A DNA stretch of 52,027 bases from Alphaproteobacteria bacterium (lineage in GTDB: Bacteria > Pseudomonadota > Alphaproteobacteria > SHVZ01). Each line of letters starts with the position of its first letter. Positions within the stretch are counted from its first letter, which is position 1. The stretch is from positions 1 through 52,027 of the forward strand of contig VGEN01000010.1 of assembly GCA_016869285.1 (NCBI GenBank), given 5' to 3'. The position numbers and the translations under genes are program-made. Positions 19,062 through 28,457 of this stretch are shown piece after piece. The notes under the pieces were generated by a model. The model was given only the letters and a program-made list of their open reading frames with translations, did not search any database and was not told the origin of the DNA.

Positions 19062-20234
19062 TCAGGCGGCGAGCTGCGAAGCGGCCTTGTCGATCTTCTC
19101 GACCGCCTCGCGGATATGGGTTTCGTCAATGATCAGCGGCGGCACCAGGCGCACGACGTTCTCGCCGGCACCGACAGCGAGCAGGCCGTTCTCGCGCAGC
19201 TTGTCGACGAGCTGGGTGTTGGTCACATGGCAGCGGAGACCGACCATGAGCCCGGCGCCGCGCACCTCGATGAACACCTTGGGGTGACGCTTGACCGCGC
19301 CGTCGAGCTCCTTCCAGAGCACGCGCGCGATCCGGTCGACACGATCGAGGAAGCCCGGCTCCAGCATCACGTCCATGACGGCGTTGGCAACAGCCATTGC
19401 CAGCGGGTTGCCGCCGAAGGTCGAGCCATGCGTGCCGGCGGTCATGCCGACCGCGGCCTTGTCGGTCGCCATGAAGGCGCCGACGGGAAAACCGCCGCCG
19501 AGCCCCTTGGCGACGCACATCACATCCGGCGTGATGCCGGCCCACTCATGCGCGAACAGCTTGCCCGAACGGCCCATGCCGCACTGGACCTCGTCGAAGA
19601 CGAGCAGAACGCCGAACTCGTCGGCGATCTTGCGCAGCTCGCGAAGATAGGAGAGCTGCGCGGGCTTGATGCCGCCCTCGCCCTGCACCGGCTCGACCAG
19701 GATCGCCGCGGTCTTCTCGTCGATCGCGGCGCGGAGCTCGTTGAGATTCCCGAAGGCGACCTGGCGAAAGCCCTCGACCCGCGGATCGAAACCTTTCAGG
19801 TACTTCTCATTGCCGGCGGCGGCGAGCGTCGCCAGCGTGCGGCCGTGGAATGCGCCGGAGCAGCCGATGACGACGTAGCGTTCGGGGTGCCCGGTGTCGT
19901 CGTGGTATTTGCGCACCAGCTTGATCGCGCCTTCGAGCGCCTCTGCGCCCGAGTTGCAGAAGAACACCTTGTCGGCGAAGGTGTGCTGCGTCAGCTTCTC
20001 CGCGAGCCTCTCCTGCTCGGGGATGCGATAGAGGTTGGAGACGTGCCAGAGCTTCGCTCCCTGCTCGGCCAGCGCCTTGACCAGCTTCGGATGCGAGTGA
20101 CCCAGCGCGTTGACGGCGATGCCGGCGGCGAAATCGAGGAAGCGGCGGCCGTCGGTCGCGTAGAGATAGGGACCTTCGCCTCTCTCGAAGGCGATGTCGT
20201 AGCGACCATAGGTCGGCATCACGGCGGCGGTCAC
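19062..20234 (-). CDS. argD: Acetylornithine aminotransferase
   Basis: A 390-residue PLP-dependent class III aminotransferase. It converts N-acetylglutamate semialdehyde to N-acetylornithine, and often serves in lysine synthesis too. Visible signatures are MPTYGRYDIAFERGEG at the N-terminus, the cofactor loop SGAEALEGAIKLVRKYH, LVFDEVQCGMGRSG, and the PLP lysine in DVMCVAKGLGGGFPVGA. The start is GTG at 20234, supported by GGGAG seven bases upstream; an in-frame ATG at 20219 is the alternative. First gene of argD-argF-hslO. A GC-rich hairpin sits 21 bases upstream in its probable leader. Confidence 0.96.
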   Translation of the reverse strand: MTAAVMPTYGRYDIAFERGEGPYLYATDGRRFLDFAAGIAVNALGHSHPKLVKALAEQGAKLWHVSNLYRIPEQERLAEKLTQHTFADKVFFCNSGAEALEGAIKLVRKYHDDTGHPERYVVIGCSGAFHGRTLATLAAAGNEKYLKGFDPRVEGFRQVAFGNLNELRAAIDEKTAAILVEPVQGEGGIKPAQLSYLRELRKIADEFGVLLVFDEVQCGMGRSGKLFAHEWAGITPDVMCVAKGLGGGFPVGAFMATDKAAVGMTAGTHGSTFGGNPLAMAVANAVMDVMLEPGFLDRVDRIARVLWKELDGAVKRHPKVFIEVRGAGLMVGLRCHVTNTQLVDKLRENGLLAVGAGENVVRLVPPLIIDETHIREAVEKIDKAASQLAA

Positions 20235-20255
20235 GGTCGGCTCCCGGAAGAAGGA

Positions 20256-20280
20256 GCCCCCGGGACATAGCCCCGGGGGC
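20256..20280 (-). other. GC-rich hairpin in the argD upstream region
   Basis: A perfect 9-base-pair inverted repeat, GCCCCCGGG and CCCGGGGGC, with a 7-base loop. It lies between the argD start and the divergent reductase gene. Neither side has a T run, so it is not a standard terminator. If the argD promoter is upstream it would form in the 5' leader, just before the ribosome site. Structure is seen; any function is unknown. Confidence 0.45.
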
Positions 20281-20391
20281 GGAAACTATCAACTATCCGG
20301 GCGGCTCCCAACCCTGTCAACCGCACGACTGACTTGATCGTGGCCGCATGTGCCGCTAGGTGGGGCGGCCCGGAAACTGGGGAGCGTTGCC

Positions 20392-21378
20392 TTGAAGATC
20401 TGCATCTATGGTGCCGGCGCGGTCGGTGGACATGCGGGGGCGCTCTGGGCCCGGGCCGGGCACGAGGTCACGCTGATCGCTCGCGGCAGCCAGCTCGAGG
20501 CCATCCGAAAGAAGGGCCAGCTCAGCTACATCGCCAAGGACGAGCGCTTCGCCGCGCCTGTCCGGGCGGCGGCGACACCCGAGGAAGCGGGCGTCCAGGA
20601 CGTCGTCGTCCTGACCGTGAAGGCGCCCTCGCTCAGTGAGGTCGCAGACCGGCTCGGGCCGCTGCTCGGACCGGAGACGCCGATCATCGCCGCGCTCAAC
20701 GGCATTCCCTGGTGGTTCTTCTCCGGCATCGGCGGCGCGCTCGACGGCCGCAGGCTCGCCACGCTCGACCCGGACGGCCGGATCGCCGCCGGCATCCCGA
20801 TCGAGCGCGTGATCGGCTGCGTGCTCTACATCGCCGCCGAGGTGACGGCACCGGCCGAGATCACGCACTCCTTCGGCGGCCGCTGGGTGTTGGGCGAGCC
20901 GAAGAACGGGGTGACGCCGCGGCTCGAAGGCTTGATCAAATCGCTCACCGTTCCGGGCCTGACGATTCAGGCCTCGGCTGCGATCCGCGGCGACATCTGC
21001 CACAAGCTCATCGGCAACATGTCGGGCAACACCGTGAGCGCGCTGACCTACGCGACCTCGATCGAAATGCTGGAGCATCCGGGCACCAGCGGGGTGATCA
21101 TGGCGATGCTCAAGGAAGGCATTGCCATCTCCAAGGCGCTCGGTGTCACGATTCCGGGATCGATCGAGGAGCGCGTCGGCATCATGAAGAGCCTCGGCAA
21201 CTTCAAGAGCTCGACGCTTCAGGACGTCGAGCGCGGACGCCCAATCGAGGCCGATGGGTTGATCCTCTCCGTGCAGGAGATCGCGCGCCTGATCGGGGTC
21301 CCGACGCCGACCATCGATGTGATCGGCGCCCTGATCGCGCTGAGGGCGAAAACGCTGCTTAAGGCGTTGAGCGCTTGA
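20392..21378 (+). CDS. Ketopantoate reductase family protein (PanE/ApbA-like)
   Basis: A 328-residue NADP-dependent 2-dehydropantoate 2-reductase family member. The dinucleotide motif KICIYGAGAVGGHAGALWA is at the N-terminus. A C-terminal helical domain carries CHKLIGNMSGNTVSALTYA, where the Lys and Asn match the family's catalytic and binding residues. True PanE makes pantoate for coenzyme A, but many paralogues have other substrates, so I give no symbol. The start is TTG at 20392, eight bases after GGGGAG; no ATG in frame fits the family start. Its 3' end overlaps the convergent lysE-like gene by 20 bases. Confidence 0.85.
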   Translation: MKICIYGAGAVGGHAGALWARAGHEVTLIARGSQLEAIRKKGQLSYIAKDERFAAPVRAAATPEEAGVQDVVVLTVKAPSLSEVADRLGPLLGPETPIIAALNGIPWWFFSGIGGALDGRRLATLDPDGRIAAGIPIERVIGCVLYIAAEVTAPAEITHSFGGRWVLGEPKNGVTPRLEGLIKSLTVPGLTIQASAAIRGDICHKLIGNMSGNTVSALTYATSIEMLEHPGTSGVIMAMLKEGIAISKALGVTIPGSIEERVGIMKSLGNFKSSTLQDVERGRPIEADGLILSVQEIARLIGVPTPTIDVIGALIALRAKTLLKALSA

Positions 21379-21985
21379 TCGCCGCCAGGCTGGCGCCGAC
21401 CGCGACCAGGGCTCCGCCGGAAAGCCGTTCGCGCCAGACCGCGACCTTGGGCCCGACGAAGGCGCGGCGCCCCTGCGCGGCAAGCCAACCGTAGACCGCC
21501 AGCACCGGCATCTCCGAGAGCACGCAAGCGGCGGCAAACAGCGTGTATTGCAGGACGAGATTGCCGGAGGGATCGATGAATTGCGGCATCAGGGCGCCGA
21601 AGAACAGCACCGACTTCGGATTCGCGAACCGGGTCAGCATGGCCTGGGTGAAGGGCCGCGTCAGCACGCCGGCGAAGGAGCCTTGCGGTTCGGCGGCACG
21701 CGTCGCCTGCCAGATCGTCCGGAGGCCGAGATAGATCAGGTAGGCGGCGCCGACATACTTGACGATGTGGAAGAGCGCCTCGGAGGTCGACAGGATGGCG
21801 CCGAGGCCGACGGCAGAGAGCAGGAAGTAGATGCCGTTGCCGGTCTGGACGCCGAGGGCGGCTTTCAGCGAGGCGCCCCAACCCGACTTCATGCCGTGCG
21901 AGACCGTCAGAAGCACCGCCGGACCCGGCGTGATCGCGAACAGCGTCTGGGTCAGGGTGAAGACGAGCAGGACCTGCCAATCCAC
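21359..21985 (-). CDS. LysE/RhtB family amino acid exporter
   Basis: A 208-residue inner-membrane protein with about six hydrophobic segments. The N-terminal FAITPGPAVLLTVSHGMKSG is the family signature (Pro-Gly-Pro), followed by GAAYLIYLGLRTIWQ and FANPKSVLFFGALMPQFID, also typical. Members export lysine, homoserine, threonine or related compounds; the substrate here is not known. It ends inside the 3' end of the ketopantoate-reductase-like gene, so the two 3' ends overlap by 20 bases in opposite directions. Confidence 0.9.
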   Translation of the reverse strand: MDWQVLLVFTLTQTLFAITPGPAVLLTVSHGMKSGWGASLKAALGVQTGNGIYFLLSAVGLGAILSTSEALFHIVKYVGAAYLIYLGLRTIWQATRAAEPQGSFAGVLTRPFTQAMLTRFANPKSVLFFGALMPQFIDPSGNLVLQYTLFAAACVLSEMPVLAVYGWLAAQGRRAFVGPKVAVWRERLSGGALVAVGASLAAIKRSTP

Positions 21986-22085
21986 ACGAGCGCTCCGTTG
22001 ATGTTGCGGCGCACAATAAGAGGCTGAGATCGACGGCGCAACGGCGTCGGTGCTAGAGACGGACAGGCTTTCGAGGAAAATCGCG

Positions 22086-22805
22086 ATGGAAGACGCCTTC
22101 GATCCGGCGATGACCAGAATGACGATCGCTGCGGCCTTCTGGGTCCTCCTTCACGTCGTGCTTGCGGGTTCGCCCTTGCGCTGGATCGTCGCCGGCAAGA
22201 TCGGGGAGAACGGTTTTCGCGGCTTGTTCTCGATCCTGTCCGTGATCGGCATCGTCTGGCTGGCGATCGCCTATGGCGACGCCACCTCGGCCGAATCATT
22301 CTACGGCATTCGGCTCGTCGAGCCATGGATGCTGTGGACGCCGGCCGTCCTCATGGTTCCGGCGGCGATTCTCCTCGTCGGCTCGGTCACTCAGCCGAAC
22401 CCGACCATGGTGATGGGCGAGCGCCATCTGAAGGATGAAGAGCCTGCGCGCGGCATCCTCCGCGTCACCCGGCACCCGATGCTGTGGTCCTTCCTCCTGT
22501 GGGGGATCGGGCACTTCATCGCCAATGGCGATCTCGCCTCGGTCTTCCTGTTCGGCAGCATCATGCTCGTCGCGGCCGCGGGCATGAGCTCGATCGACCG
22601 AAAGCAGGCGAGACGCGATCCGGAGCGATGGAGGCGGTTTGCCGCCGTCACCTCGGTCGTGCCGTTCATGGCGATCCTCGCGGGCAAGAACCGCTTTGTC
22701 TTTTCTGAGATCGGCTGGAGCCGGATCGCGATCGCGGTGGCGCTTTGGGTCGCGATCGTGGCGCTTCACCCGCTGGTGGCAGGCGTGCCGGCGCTGCCGT
22801 CCTAA
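22086..22805 (+). CDS. NnrU family membrane protein
   Basis: A 239-residue protein with about six transmembrane segments. The motif RVTRHPMLWSFLLWGIGH followed by FIANGDLASVFLFGSIM is the NnrU signature and is related to membrane isoprenylcysteine methyltransferase-like folds. NnrU was named from nitric-oxide-related gene clusters in denitrifiers, but most members lie elsewhere, as here, where there are no denitrification genes. ATG 22086 is chosen; ATG 22110 is possible. Function is unknown. Confidence 0.85.
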   Translation: MEDAFDPAMTRMTIAAAFWVLLHVVLAGSPLRWIVAGKIGENGFRGLFSILSVIGIVWLAIAYGDATSAESFYGIRLVEPWMLWTPAVLMVPAAILLVGSVTQPNPTMVMGERHLKDEEPARGILRVTRHPMLWSFLLWGIGHFIANGDLASVFLFGSIMLVAAAGMSSIDRKQARRDPERWRRFAAVTSVVPFMAILAGKNRFVFSEIGWSRIAIAVALWVAIVALHPLVAGVPALPS

Positions 22806-22865
22806 AGATACGATCCGTCTCGAAGTCCCCGTCGCCGATGCGCTGGGGCCAGACGCGTCCGTCGG

Positions 22866-25800
22866 CTACTCCGCCGGATGCGGGCGAGGCGCCGCGCTGC
22901 GCGGCTTGCCGCCATGCGCGGGTGTAGGACCGGCGACGGCCTCCTTCTTCTCAAGCGCCGTGATCGCCTCGGCGACGTGGCTCGCCGCCTTGGTCCTGGT
23001 CGCCAGCAGCAGGTAGAAAACCGGAATGACGAAGAGCGTCATCACCGTGGCGAAGAGCACGCCGCCGACGATGACGTTGCCGATCGCCTGACGGCTTTCG
23101 GCACCGGCGCCGGTGGCAATGGCCAGCGGCAAGGCGCCGATCGCGGTCGCGATCGATGTCATCAGGATCGGTCGCAGTCGAGCGACAGATGATTCCAGGA
23201 CGGCGTCGTAGATGCTCTTGCCCTCATCACGCAGCTGGTTGGCGAACTCGACGATCAGAATGCCGTTCTTGGCGACGATGCCGACGAGCATGATCATGCC
23301 GATCTGGCTGTAGACGTTGAGCGTCAGGCCCTGGAGCATGATCGTGCCGAGTGCGCCGGTGACCGCTAGCGGGACCGCGAGCATGATGACGAACGGGTGG
23401 ATGTAGCTCTCGAACTGCGCCGCCAGCACCAGGAACACGGTCAGCAGCGCGACGCCGAAGGTGAAGTAGATGGCGGCCGAGCTCTCCTTGAACTCGCGCG
23501 CCTCGCCGCGATAGCTGATGCGGGCCTGCGACGGCAGCTCGACCGCTGCCGTGCGCTCGACGAACTCGATGGCCTCGCCGAGTGTGTAACCGGGCGCCAG
23601 GCTGGACGAGATCGTGATCGAGCGCAGGCGGTCCATGCGATAGAACTCGCTGGCGCCAGCCAGATCGCGCATCCGGACGATGCTCGACAGCGGAATCAGG
23701 GCACGCGTCGTCTGCGAGCGCAAAAAGATGTTGGCAAGATCGCTCGGCGTCGCACGGTCTGATGGAGCAGCTTGGAGGATGACGTTGTATTCCTCGCCCC
23801 GATCCGAGAAGGTCGTGACGTTGCGTGATCCCAGCATGGTCTCGAGGGTGCGCCCGACCTCGTCGATTGCGACGCCGAGGTCGGCGGCACGGGCGCGATC
23901 GATCTCAACGCGGAACTGCGGCTTGTTCTCCTCGTAGTCGGCGTTGACGTTCTGCAGGTTCGGATTCTCGCGCATCCGCTGCATGAGCAGGTCGCGCCAG
24001 CCGACCAGCTCTTCATAGGTGTTGCCGCCGATGACGACGCGAAGCGGAAGCTGGAAGGCGGGCTGGCCGAGACTCGGCGGGTTGATGGCGATGGCGCGGA
24101 CGCCAGGCAGCGCGTTGAGCTTCGGGAACAGCTCGCGGACGATCTCCTGCTGCTTCTGCTTGCGCTCGGCCCAAGGCTTGAGGCGAATGTTCATTGAGGC
24201 TTGGCGGACGTCGCCGGGCCGCCCGAAGGACGGCGCGACGTTGGTGAAGACGCGCTCGACGGCGCCCGAGTCGACAACCGGCTTCAGGATCTCCTCGATC
24301 CGGCGCACTTGCTCGCGCGTGTAGTCGATCGACGCGCCTTCCGGCGCCGTGATCGAGATGAAGAAGTATCCGCGATCCTCCAGCGGCGCGAACTCTCGCG
24401 GCAGTGCCTTGAACAGCAGGTAGGACGAGGCGGAGACGACGATCGCAAGCGCGACGACGATCACAGGCGCACGAAGCGCCTTGACCAGGAGCCAGCGATG
24501 GCCGGCGATCATACCGATGAAGATGGGCTCAGTCAGCTTGTGCAGGAGGCCTTCGCCTTCGACGGGCTTAAGGAGCTTCGAGCACAGCATCGGCGTCAGA
24601 GTGAGCGCGACCAAGCCAGAGAACAGCACCGCCGCGGCAACCGAGATGCCGAACTCGCTGAAGAGGCGTCCGGTGATGCCGGGCAGCAGGGACAGCGGGA
24701 TGAACACCGCGATCAGCACGAGCGTCGTCGAGATCACCGCGAATTCGATCTGGCGGGCGCCGCGCACGGCGGCGAGCAGCGGCGGCTCACCCTCCTCGAT
24801 GTGGCGGTGGATGTTCTCGAGCACGACGATGGCATCGTCGACAACGAGGCCGATCGCCAGCACGAAGGCGAGCAGCGTCAGCACGTTCAGCGAGAAGCCG
24901 AAGGCGGCGAGGATGATGAAGGAGGCGATGATCGAAACCGGGATCGCGATCGACGGGATGAAGGTGGCGCGGAAGGAGCGCAGGAAGAAGAAGATCACGG
25001 CGACGACCAACAAGAGCGCGATGCCGAGCGCGTGGAAGACCTCGTAGATCGACTGGGCGATGAATAGCGAGGTGTCGAAGGAAACATCCATCGATACGCC
25101 CGCCGGCAGCGTCGGGGTGATGACCTTGATCATCTCCTTCGCTCCATCGGCGACATCGAGGGTGTTGGCTTTGGACTGCTTGACGATGCCGAGTCCGATC
25201 GCCGGCTTGCCGGTGTTGCGGATGTCGCCGCGGGTGTCCTCGGGCCCAAGCTCGATCTTTGCGACTTCACCCAGGCGGATCGGGTAGCCGTCCTTGACGG
25301 CGAGCACGATGTTCCGGAACTGCTCCGGCGTTTTCATACCGGTGTCGGTGCGGACGGTAAATTCGCGGCGCGTGGATTCGACGCGGCCGGCGGGGAGCTC
25401 GACGTTCTGCTTGCGTAGCGCGCTCTCGATATCCTGAACGGTGAGCTCGCGCGCGGCCATCTCGCGGCGGTCCAGCCAGACGCGCATCGAGTAGCGCCGC
25501 TCGCCGCCGATGCGGACGGTGGCAACACCGTTGATGTTAGAGAGGCGGTCGACGAGGTTGCGCTTGGCGTAGTCGGTGAGCTCCAGCGACGACATGCGGT
25601 CGGATGAGAGCGAGATCCAGATGATCGGCCGTGCGTCGGCCTCGACCTTGGAGATCACCGGCGGATCGGCGTCGACGGGCAGGCGGGCCAAGACCCGCCC
25701 GACCTTGTCGCGGACGTCGTTGGTGGCGCCGTCGATGGCGCGGTCGATGCGGAACTCGATCGAGATCGACGACGAGCCCTCGCGGCTCGACGAGGTCATC

Positions 25801-26036
25801 ACCTTGATGCCTTCGATGCCGGAGAGCGAGTCCTCAAGGATCTGGGTGATCTGCACCTCGATGACGTTGGCGGAGGCACCCTTATAGGTGGTCTGCACCG
25901 AGACGATCGGCGGATCAATGTCCGGGTATTCGCGGACCGTAAGGCGCTGGAAGGCGAAGAGCCCGAAGACTACCAGCACGAGGCTGATGACCGTGGCGAA
26001 GACCGGGCGCTTGATGGCGATGTCGGAGAGGACCAT
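22866..26036 (-). CDS. RND efflux permease, HAE1 family
   Basis: A 1056-residue inner-membrane proton-driven pump of the AcrB/MexB/OqxB type. It has an N-terminal helix (VLSDIAIKRPVFATVISLVL), two large periplasmic loops, and two six-helix blocks. The proton relay is GLVVDDAIVVLENIHRHIEEG with the Asp pair in helix 4; a Lys and Thr in helices 10-11 are expected. GxSIDYTREQVRRIEE in the second loop is also usual. The adaptor gene lies 28 bases upstream in the same operon. No outer-membrane channel gene is nearby, so the pump probably uses one encoded elsewhere. Substrates are unknown; the permease belongs to the multidrug rather than the heavy-metal branch. Confidence 0.95.
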   Translation of the reverse strand: MVLSDIAIKRPVFATVISLVLVVFGLFAFQRLTVREYPDIDPPIVSVQTTYKGASANVIEVQITQILEDSLSGIEGIKVMTSSSREGSSSISIEFRIDRAIDGATNDVRDKVGRVLARLPVDADPPVISKVEADARPIIWISLSSDRMSSLELTDYAKRNLVDRLSNINGVATVRIGGERRYSMRVWLDRREMAARELTVQDIESALRKQNVELPAGRVESTRREFTVRTDTGMKTPEQFRNIVLAVKDGYPIRLGEVAKIELGPEDTRGDIRNTGKPAIGLGIVKQSKANTLDVADGAKEMIKVITPTLPAGVSMDVSFDTSLFIAQSIYEVFHALGIALLLVVAVIFFFLRSFRATFIPSIAIPVSIIASFIILAAFGFSLNVLTLLAFVLAIGLVVDDAIVVLENIHRHIEEGEPPLLAAVRGARQIEFAVISTTLVLIAVFIPLSLLPGITGRLFSEFGISVAAAVLFSGLVALTLTPMLCSKLLKPVEGEGLLHKLTEPIFIGMIAGHRWLLVKALRAPVIVVALAIVVSASSYLLFKALPREFAPLEDRGYFFISITAPEGASIDYTREQVRRIEEILKPVVDSGAVERVFTNVAPSFGRPGDVRQASMNIRLKPWAERKQKQQEIVRELFPKLNALPGVRAIAINPPSLGQPAFQLPLRVVIGGNTYEELVGWRDLLMQRMRENPNLQNVNADYEENKPQFRVEIDRARAADLGVAIDEVGRTLETMLGSRNVTTFSDRGEEYNVILQAAPSDRATPSDLANIFLRSQTTRALIPLSSIVRMRDLAGASEFYRMDRLRSITISSSLAPGYTLGEAIEFVERTAAVELPSQARISYRGEAREFKESSAAIYFTFGVALLTVFLVLAAQFESYIHPFVIMLAVPLAVTGALGTIMLQGLTLNVYSQIGMIMLVGIVAKNGILIVEFANQLRDEGKSIYDAVLESSVARLRPILMTSIATAIGALPLAIATGAGAESRQAIGNVIVGGVLFATVMTLFVIPVFYLLLATRTKAASHVAEAITALEKKEAVAGPTPAHGGKPRSAAPRPHPAE

Positions 26037-26064
26037 GAACGCGCCTTTTGCTGGGCGAAGGAGA

Positions 26065-27132
26065 TCAGGTGCCGGTTCGGACCGGTGATCCGTCGCGAAT
26101 CTTCTGGATGCCGCTGGTGACGACGACCGAGTCGGGATTCAGGCCTTCCCGGATCTCGACCTCGCCTGGAAGGCGCGAACCGAGCTTGACCTCGGTCTTC
26201 ACCGCCCTGCCGCCGGTGACGACAAAAACGTATTGCCGGATGCCTTCCGGCACGACCGCTTCCTCGGGCACGATCATCGCGCCGCTGCGCGTGTTGAGCC
26301 CGAGCTTGACGGTCAGGAACATGCCCGGCTTGAGGGCGCCGTCCTTGTTGGCGAACTCCGCCCTTACCTCGACCGCACGCGTCGTCGCGTCGACGCGCGT
26401 GTCGATGCTGGCGATGGAGCCGGTGAAGGTGCGGCCGGGCGCGGCATTGCCGGAGGCGGCGACGTTTGCACCAGGCCTTATGGCAGCAATAGCGGCTTCC
26501 GGGACGAAGAAGCGGAGCTTGATGGTCTCGACATCGTCGAGCGTGGTGATGATCGTGCCGACCGAGATCAGCGAACCCAGGCTGACGCGGCGAATGCCGA
26601 CACGGCCCGAGAAGGGCGCGACAATCCGCAAATCCTGCAATCGCGCCTCGATCACCTTCACGCGCGCGGCAGCGGCGCGATAGGCGCCCTCCAGGTCGTC
26701 GACGCGGGCCTGCGGCGCGTTGCCGGTCGAAAGCAAGCGACTGGCGCGGTCGAGCGCTGCCTTCGCCTGATCGCGGGTCGCCTTGGTGGCTTCGAGATCG
26801 GCCGCGGGCTCGCGATCCTCGAGCTCGAGAAGGACGGCGCCGGCCTTTACCGACTGGCCTTCCTCAAAGCGGATCGCCTTTACCGTGCCGGCGATCTTCG
26901 AGGTGACGGTAAGGCTTTCATTGGCGAGGGCGGTGCCGACCGCTTCGACGATGTCGTCGACCGGGCCGATACGTACCTTTTGCGCCTCGATGGGGATTGC
27001 GCGCTGGGCCGGCGTCGCCGTCGCGCTCGCCTTCGCCGGCTGGCCGGGAAGCCACGCGTCGCGGTAGTACCAGCCGCCTGCCGACACCGCCGCCAGGACG
27101 CCAACCACGGCAATCTGAGCAACGACCTTCAT
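26065..27132 (-). CDS. RND efflux periplasmic adaptor (membrane fusion protein)
   Basis: A 355-residue adaptor that links the inner-membrane RND pump to an outer-membrane channel. An N-terminal hydrophobic segment (VVAQIAVVGVLAAVSAGGWYY) anchors or exports it. The lipoyl-like part has IRFEEGQSVKAGAVLLELED. A helical hairpin follows (about 105-160), then the beta-barrel domain with VAPFSGRVGIRRVSLGSLI and a membrane-proximal end with VVPEEAVVPEGIRQYVFVV. No lipobox Cys is present. First gene of the pair, 28 bases before the permease. An inverted repeat (27180-27196) lies 47 bases upstream. Confidence 0.93.
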   Translation of the reverse strand: MKVVAQIAVVGVLAAVSAGGWYYRDAWLPGQPAKASATATPAQRAIPIEAQKVRIGPVDDIVEAVGTALANESLTVTSKIAGTVKAIRFEEGQSVKAGAVLLELEDREPAADLEATKATRDQAKAALDRASRLLSTGNAPQARVDDLEGAYRAAAARVKVIEARLQDLRIVAPFSGRVGIRRVSLGSLISVGTIITTLDDVETIKLRFFVPEAAIAAIRPGANVAASGNAAPGRTFTGSIASIDTRVDATTRAVEVRAEFANKDGALKPGMFLTVKLGLNTRSGAMIVPEEAVVPEGIRQYVFVVTGGRAVKTEVKLGSRLPGEVEIREGLNPDSVVVTSGIQKIRDGSPVRTGT

Positions 27133-27179
27133 TATCTCTCAGCCCCTCCCGCCCGGAGGCGGCGCGACTTTAGCTCAAC

Positions 27180-27196
27180 GTTTCTCAATCTGAAAC
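27180..27196. promoter_or_regulatory. Possible operator upstream of the RND pump operon
   Basis: GTTTC, seven bases, GAAAC, lying 47 bases before the adaptor ATG. The size would suit a TetR-type dimer, but no regulator gene is adjacent and half-sites of five bases arise easily by chance. Confidence 0.2.
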
Positions 27197-27201
27197 TAGC
27201 A

Positions 27202-28446
27202 TCAAACGGCTGCATCTTGGCGACGATCCGCCCGCGGATCGAGGGGCGATGCCTCAGGTGTGATCGCCGCTTCCGCAACGAATGGGGACTGGTCTGACAC
27301 GGGCCGACCGACGCGCTTCCTGCGGCGGTACGAGGTGAACAGCGCTAGTGACATGCTGAATGTTGCGGCGAGCCAGAAGAGAGCCGAAGGCCCGAACGCA
27401 TCCATCAGGGGGCTCGCGGCCAGCGGCCCGGCCGTCGCTCCGACCGACCATAGGAGCAGCAGGCTGCCGCTGACGGAAACGACCTGGCTGCGCTCGATGA
27501 AGTCATTCGTATGTGCAACGCAGATGGGATAGATCGCCCCCGAAAGGCCGCCGAACAAGGCGATGAGCACGTATAGGGAGATGATTGACCAGGACCATGC
27601 AACCGCAAGTCCGATAGTGGTGAGCGCCATGAGAATCGCCGTGGTCAGCAGCACCAGGCGGCGGTCGAAGCGATCCGAGAGCCACCCGATCGGCCACATG
27701 AGGACAAGGCCGCCGACGGTAAGCACCGCGACGAACTGGCCGACGCCGACCGGCGAGAGGCCGATCTGCTGGGCGAAGACCGGCGCCAGGCCGGAGATCG
27801 AGGAGCCGATGAAGCCCGCCAGCAGCACGCCGACGACGCCGAGCGGCGAGGCGCGGTAGAGCTCGGCCAGCGGCATCCGCCGGGAGTCTTGGATCGGCGG
27901 TGCCGTCTCGACGGTCAATGCCACCGGCAGGAGAGACAGCGCATAGGCGATCGCCGGCACCATGAAGAGGAGCTGGCCTGCCGGGTCGGCGAGCCCGAGC
28001 AGGAACTGTCCGCCGCCGAAGGCGAGCTTGTTGACGATGGTGTAGACGGCGAGCACGCGGCCGCGCTCGTTGGCTCGCGTCCGATGGGTGAGCCAGCTCT
28101 CGGTGATCATGAACATGCCGGCGGCGGCGGCGCCGTTCAGCGCGCGCAGCGCCACCCACGGAATCGTCGAGATGGCGAACGGATAGAGGAGCGTGAAGGC
28201 GCAGGTGGCGCCCGCGAGCACGGCAAAGGCGCGGATATGGCCGACGCGACGGATCAGCCGCGGCGCGAAGCGGCAGCCGGCGAGAAATCCGACCGAGTAG
28301 GAAGCGACGACGAGACCGATGGAGCCGGTCGCGAAACCCTCCAGCGACATGCGCAGCGCAAGAAAAGTCGAGAACACGCCGTTGCCGACCAGCAGCAGCG
28401 CCGTCCCGGTCAGGATCGGCGCGACGGCCAGGAGGGCGGCCTGCAT
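27202..28446 (-). CDS. MFS transporter
   Basis: A 414-residue inner-membrane carrier with twelve predicted helices. Helix 1 has the polar-poor start LLAVAPILTGTALLLVGNG. The cytoplasmic loop between helices 2 and 3 reads GCRFAPRLIRRVGHIRAF, a variant of the MFS loop motif, repeated at WLSDRFDRRLVLL in the second half. The pattern resembles the YcaD/YfkF-like group of uncharacterised MFS carriers. It starts 11 bases after the GST-like gene, so the two are probably cotranscribed. Substrate unknown. Confidence 0.88.
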   Translation of the reverse strand: MQAALLAVAPILTGTALLLVGNGVFSTFLALRMSLEGFATGSIGLVVASYSVGFLAGCRFAPRLIRRVGHIRAFAVLAGATCAFTLLYPFAISTIPWVALRALNGAAAAGMFMITESWLTHRTRANERGRVLAVYTIVNKLAFGGGQFLLGLADPAGQLLFMVPAIAYALSLLPVALTVETAPPIQDSRRMPLAELYRASPLGVVGVLLAGFIGSSISGLAPVFAQQIGLSPVGVGQFVAVLTVGGLVLMWPIGWLSDRFDRRLVLLTTAILMALTTIGLAVAWSWSIISLYVLIALFGGLSGAIYPICVAHTNDFIERSQVVSVSGSLLLLWSVGATAGPLAASPLMDAFGPSALFWLAATFSMSLALFTSYRRRKRVGRPVSDQSPFVAEAAITPEASPLDPRADRRQDAAV

Positions 28447-28457
28447 CGGCGGAGCGC

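Noticed and set aside
18615..20270. A 551-codon open frame antisense to argF and argD
   Set aside because: Crosses two real genes on the other strand and shows no domain.
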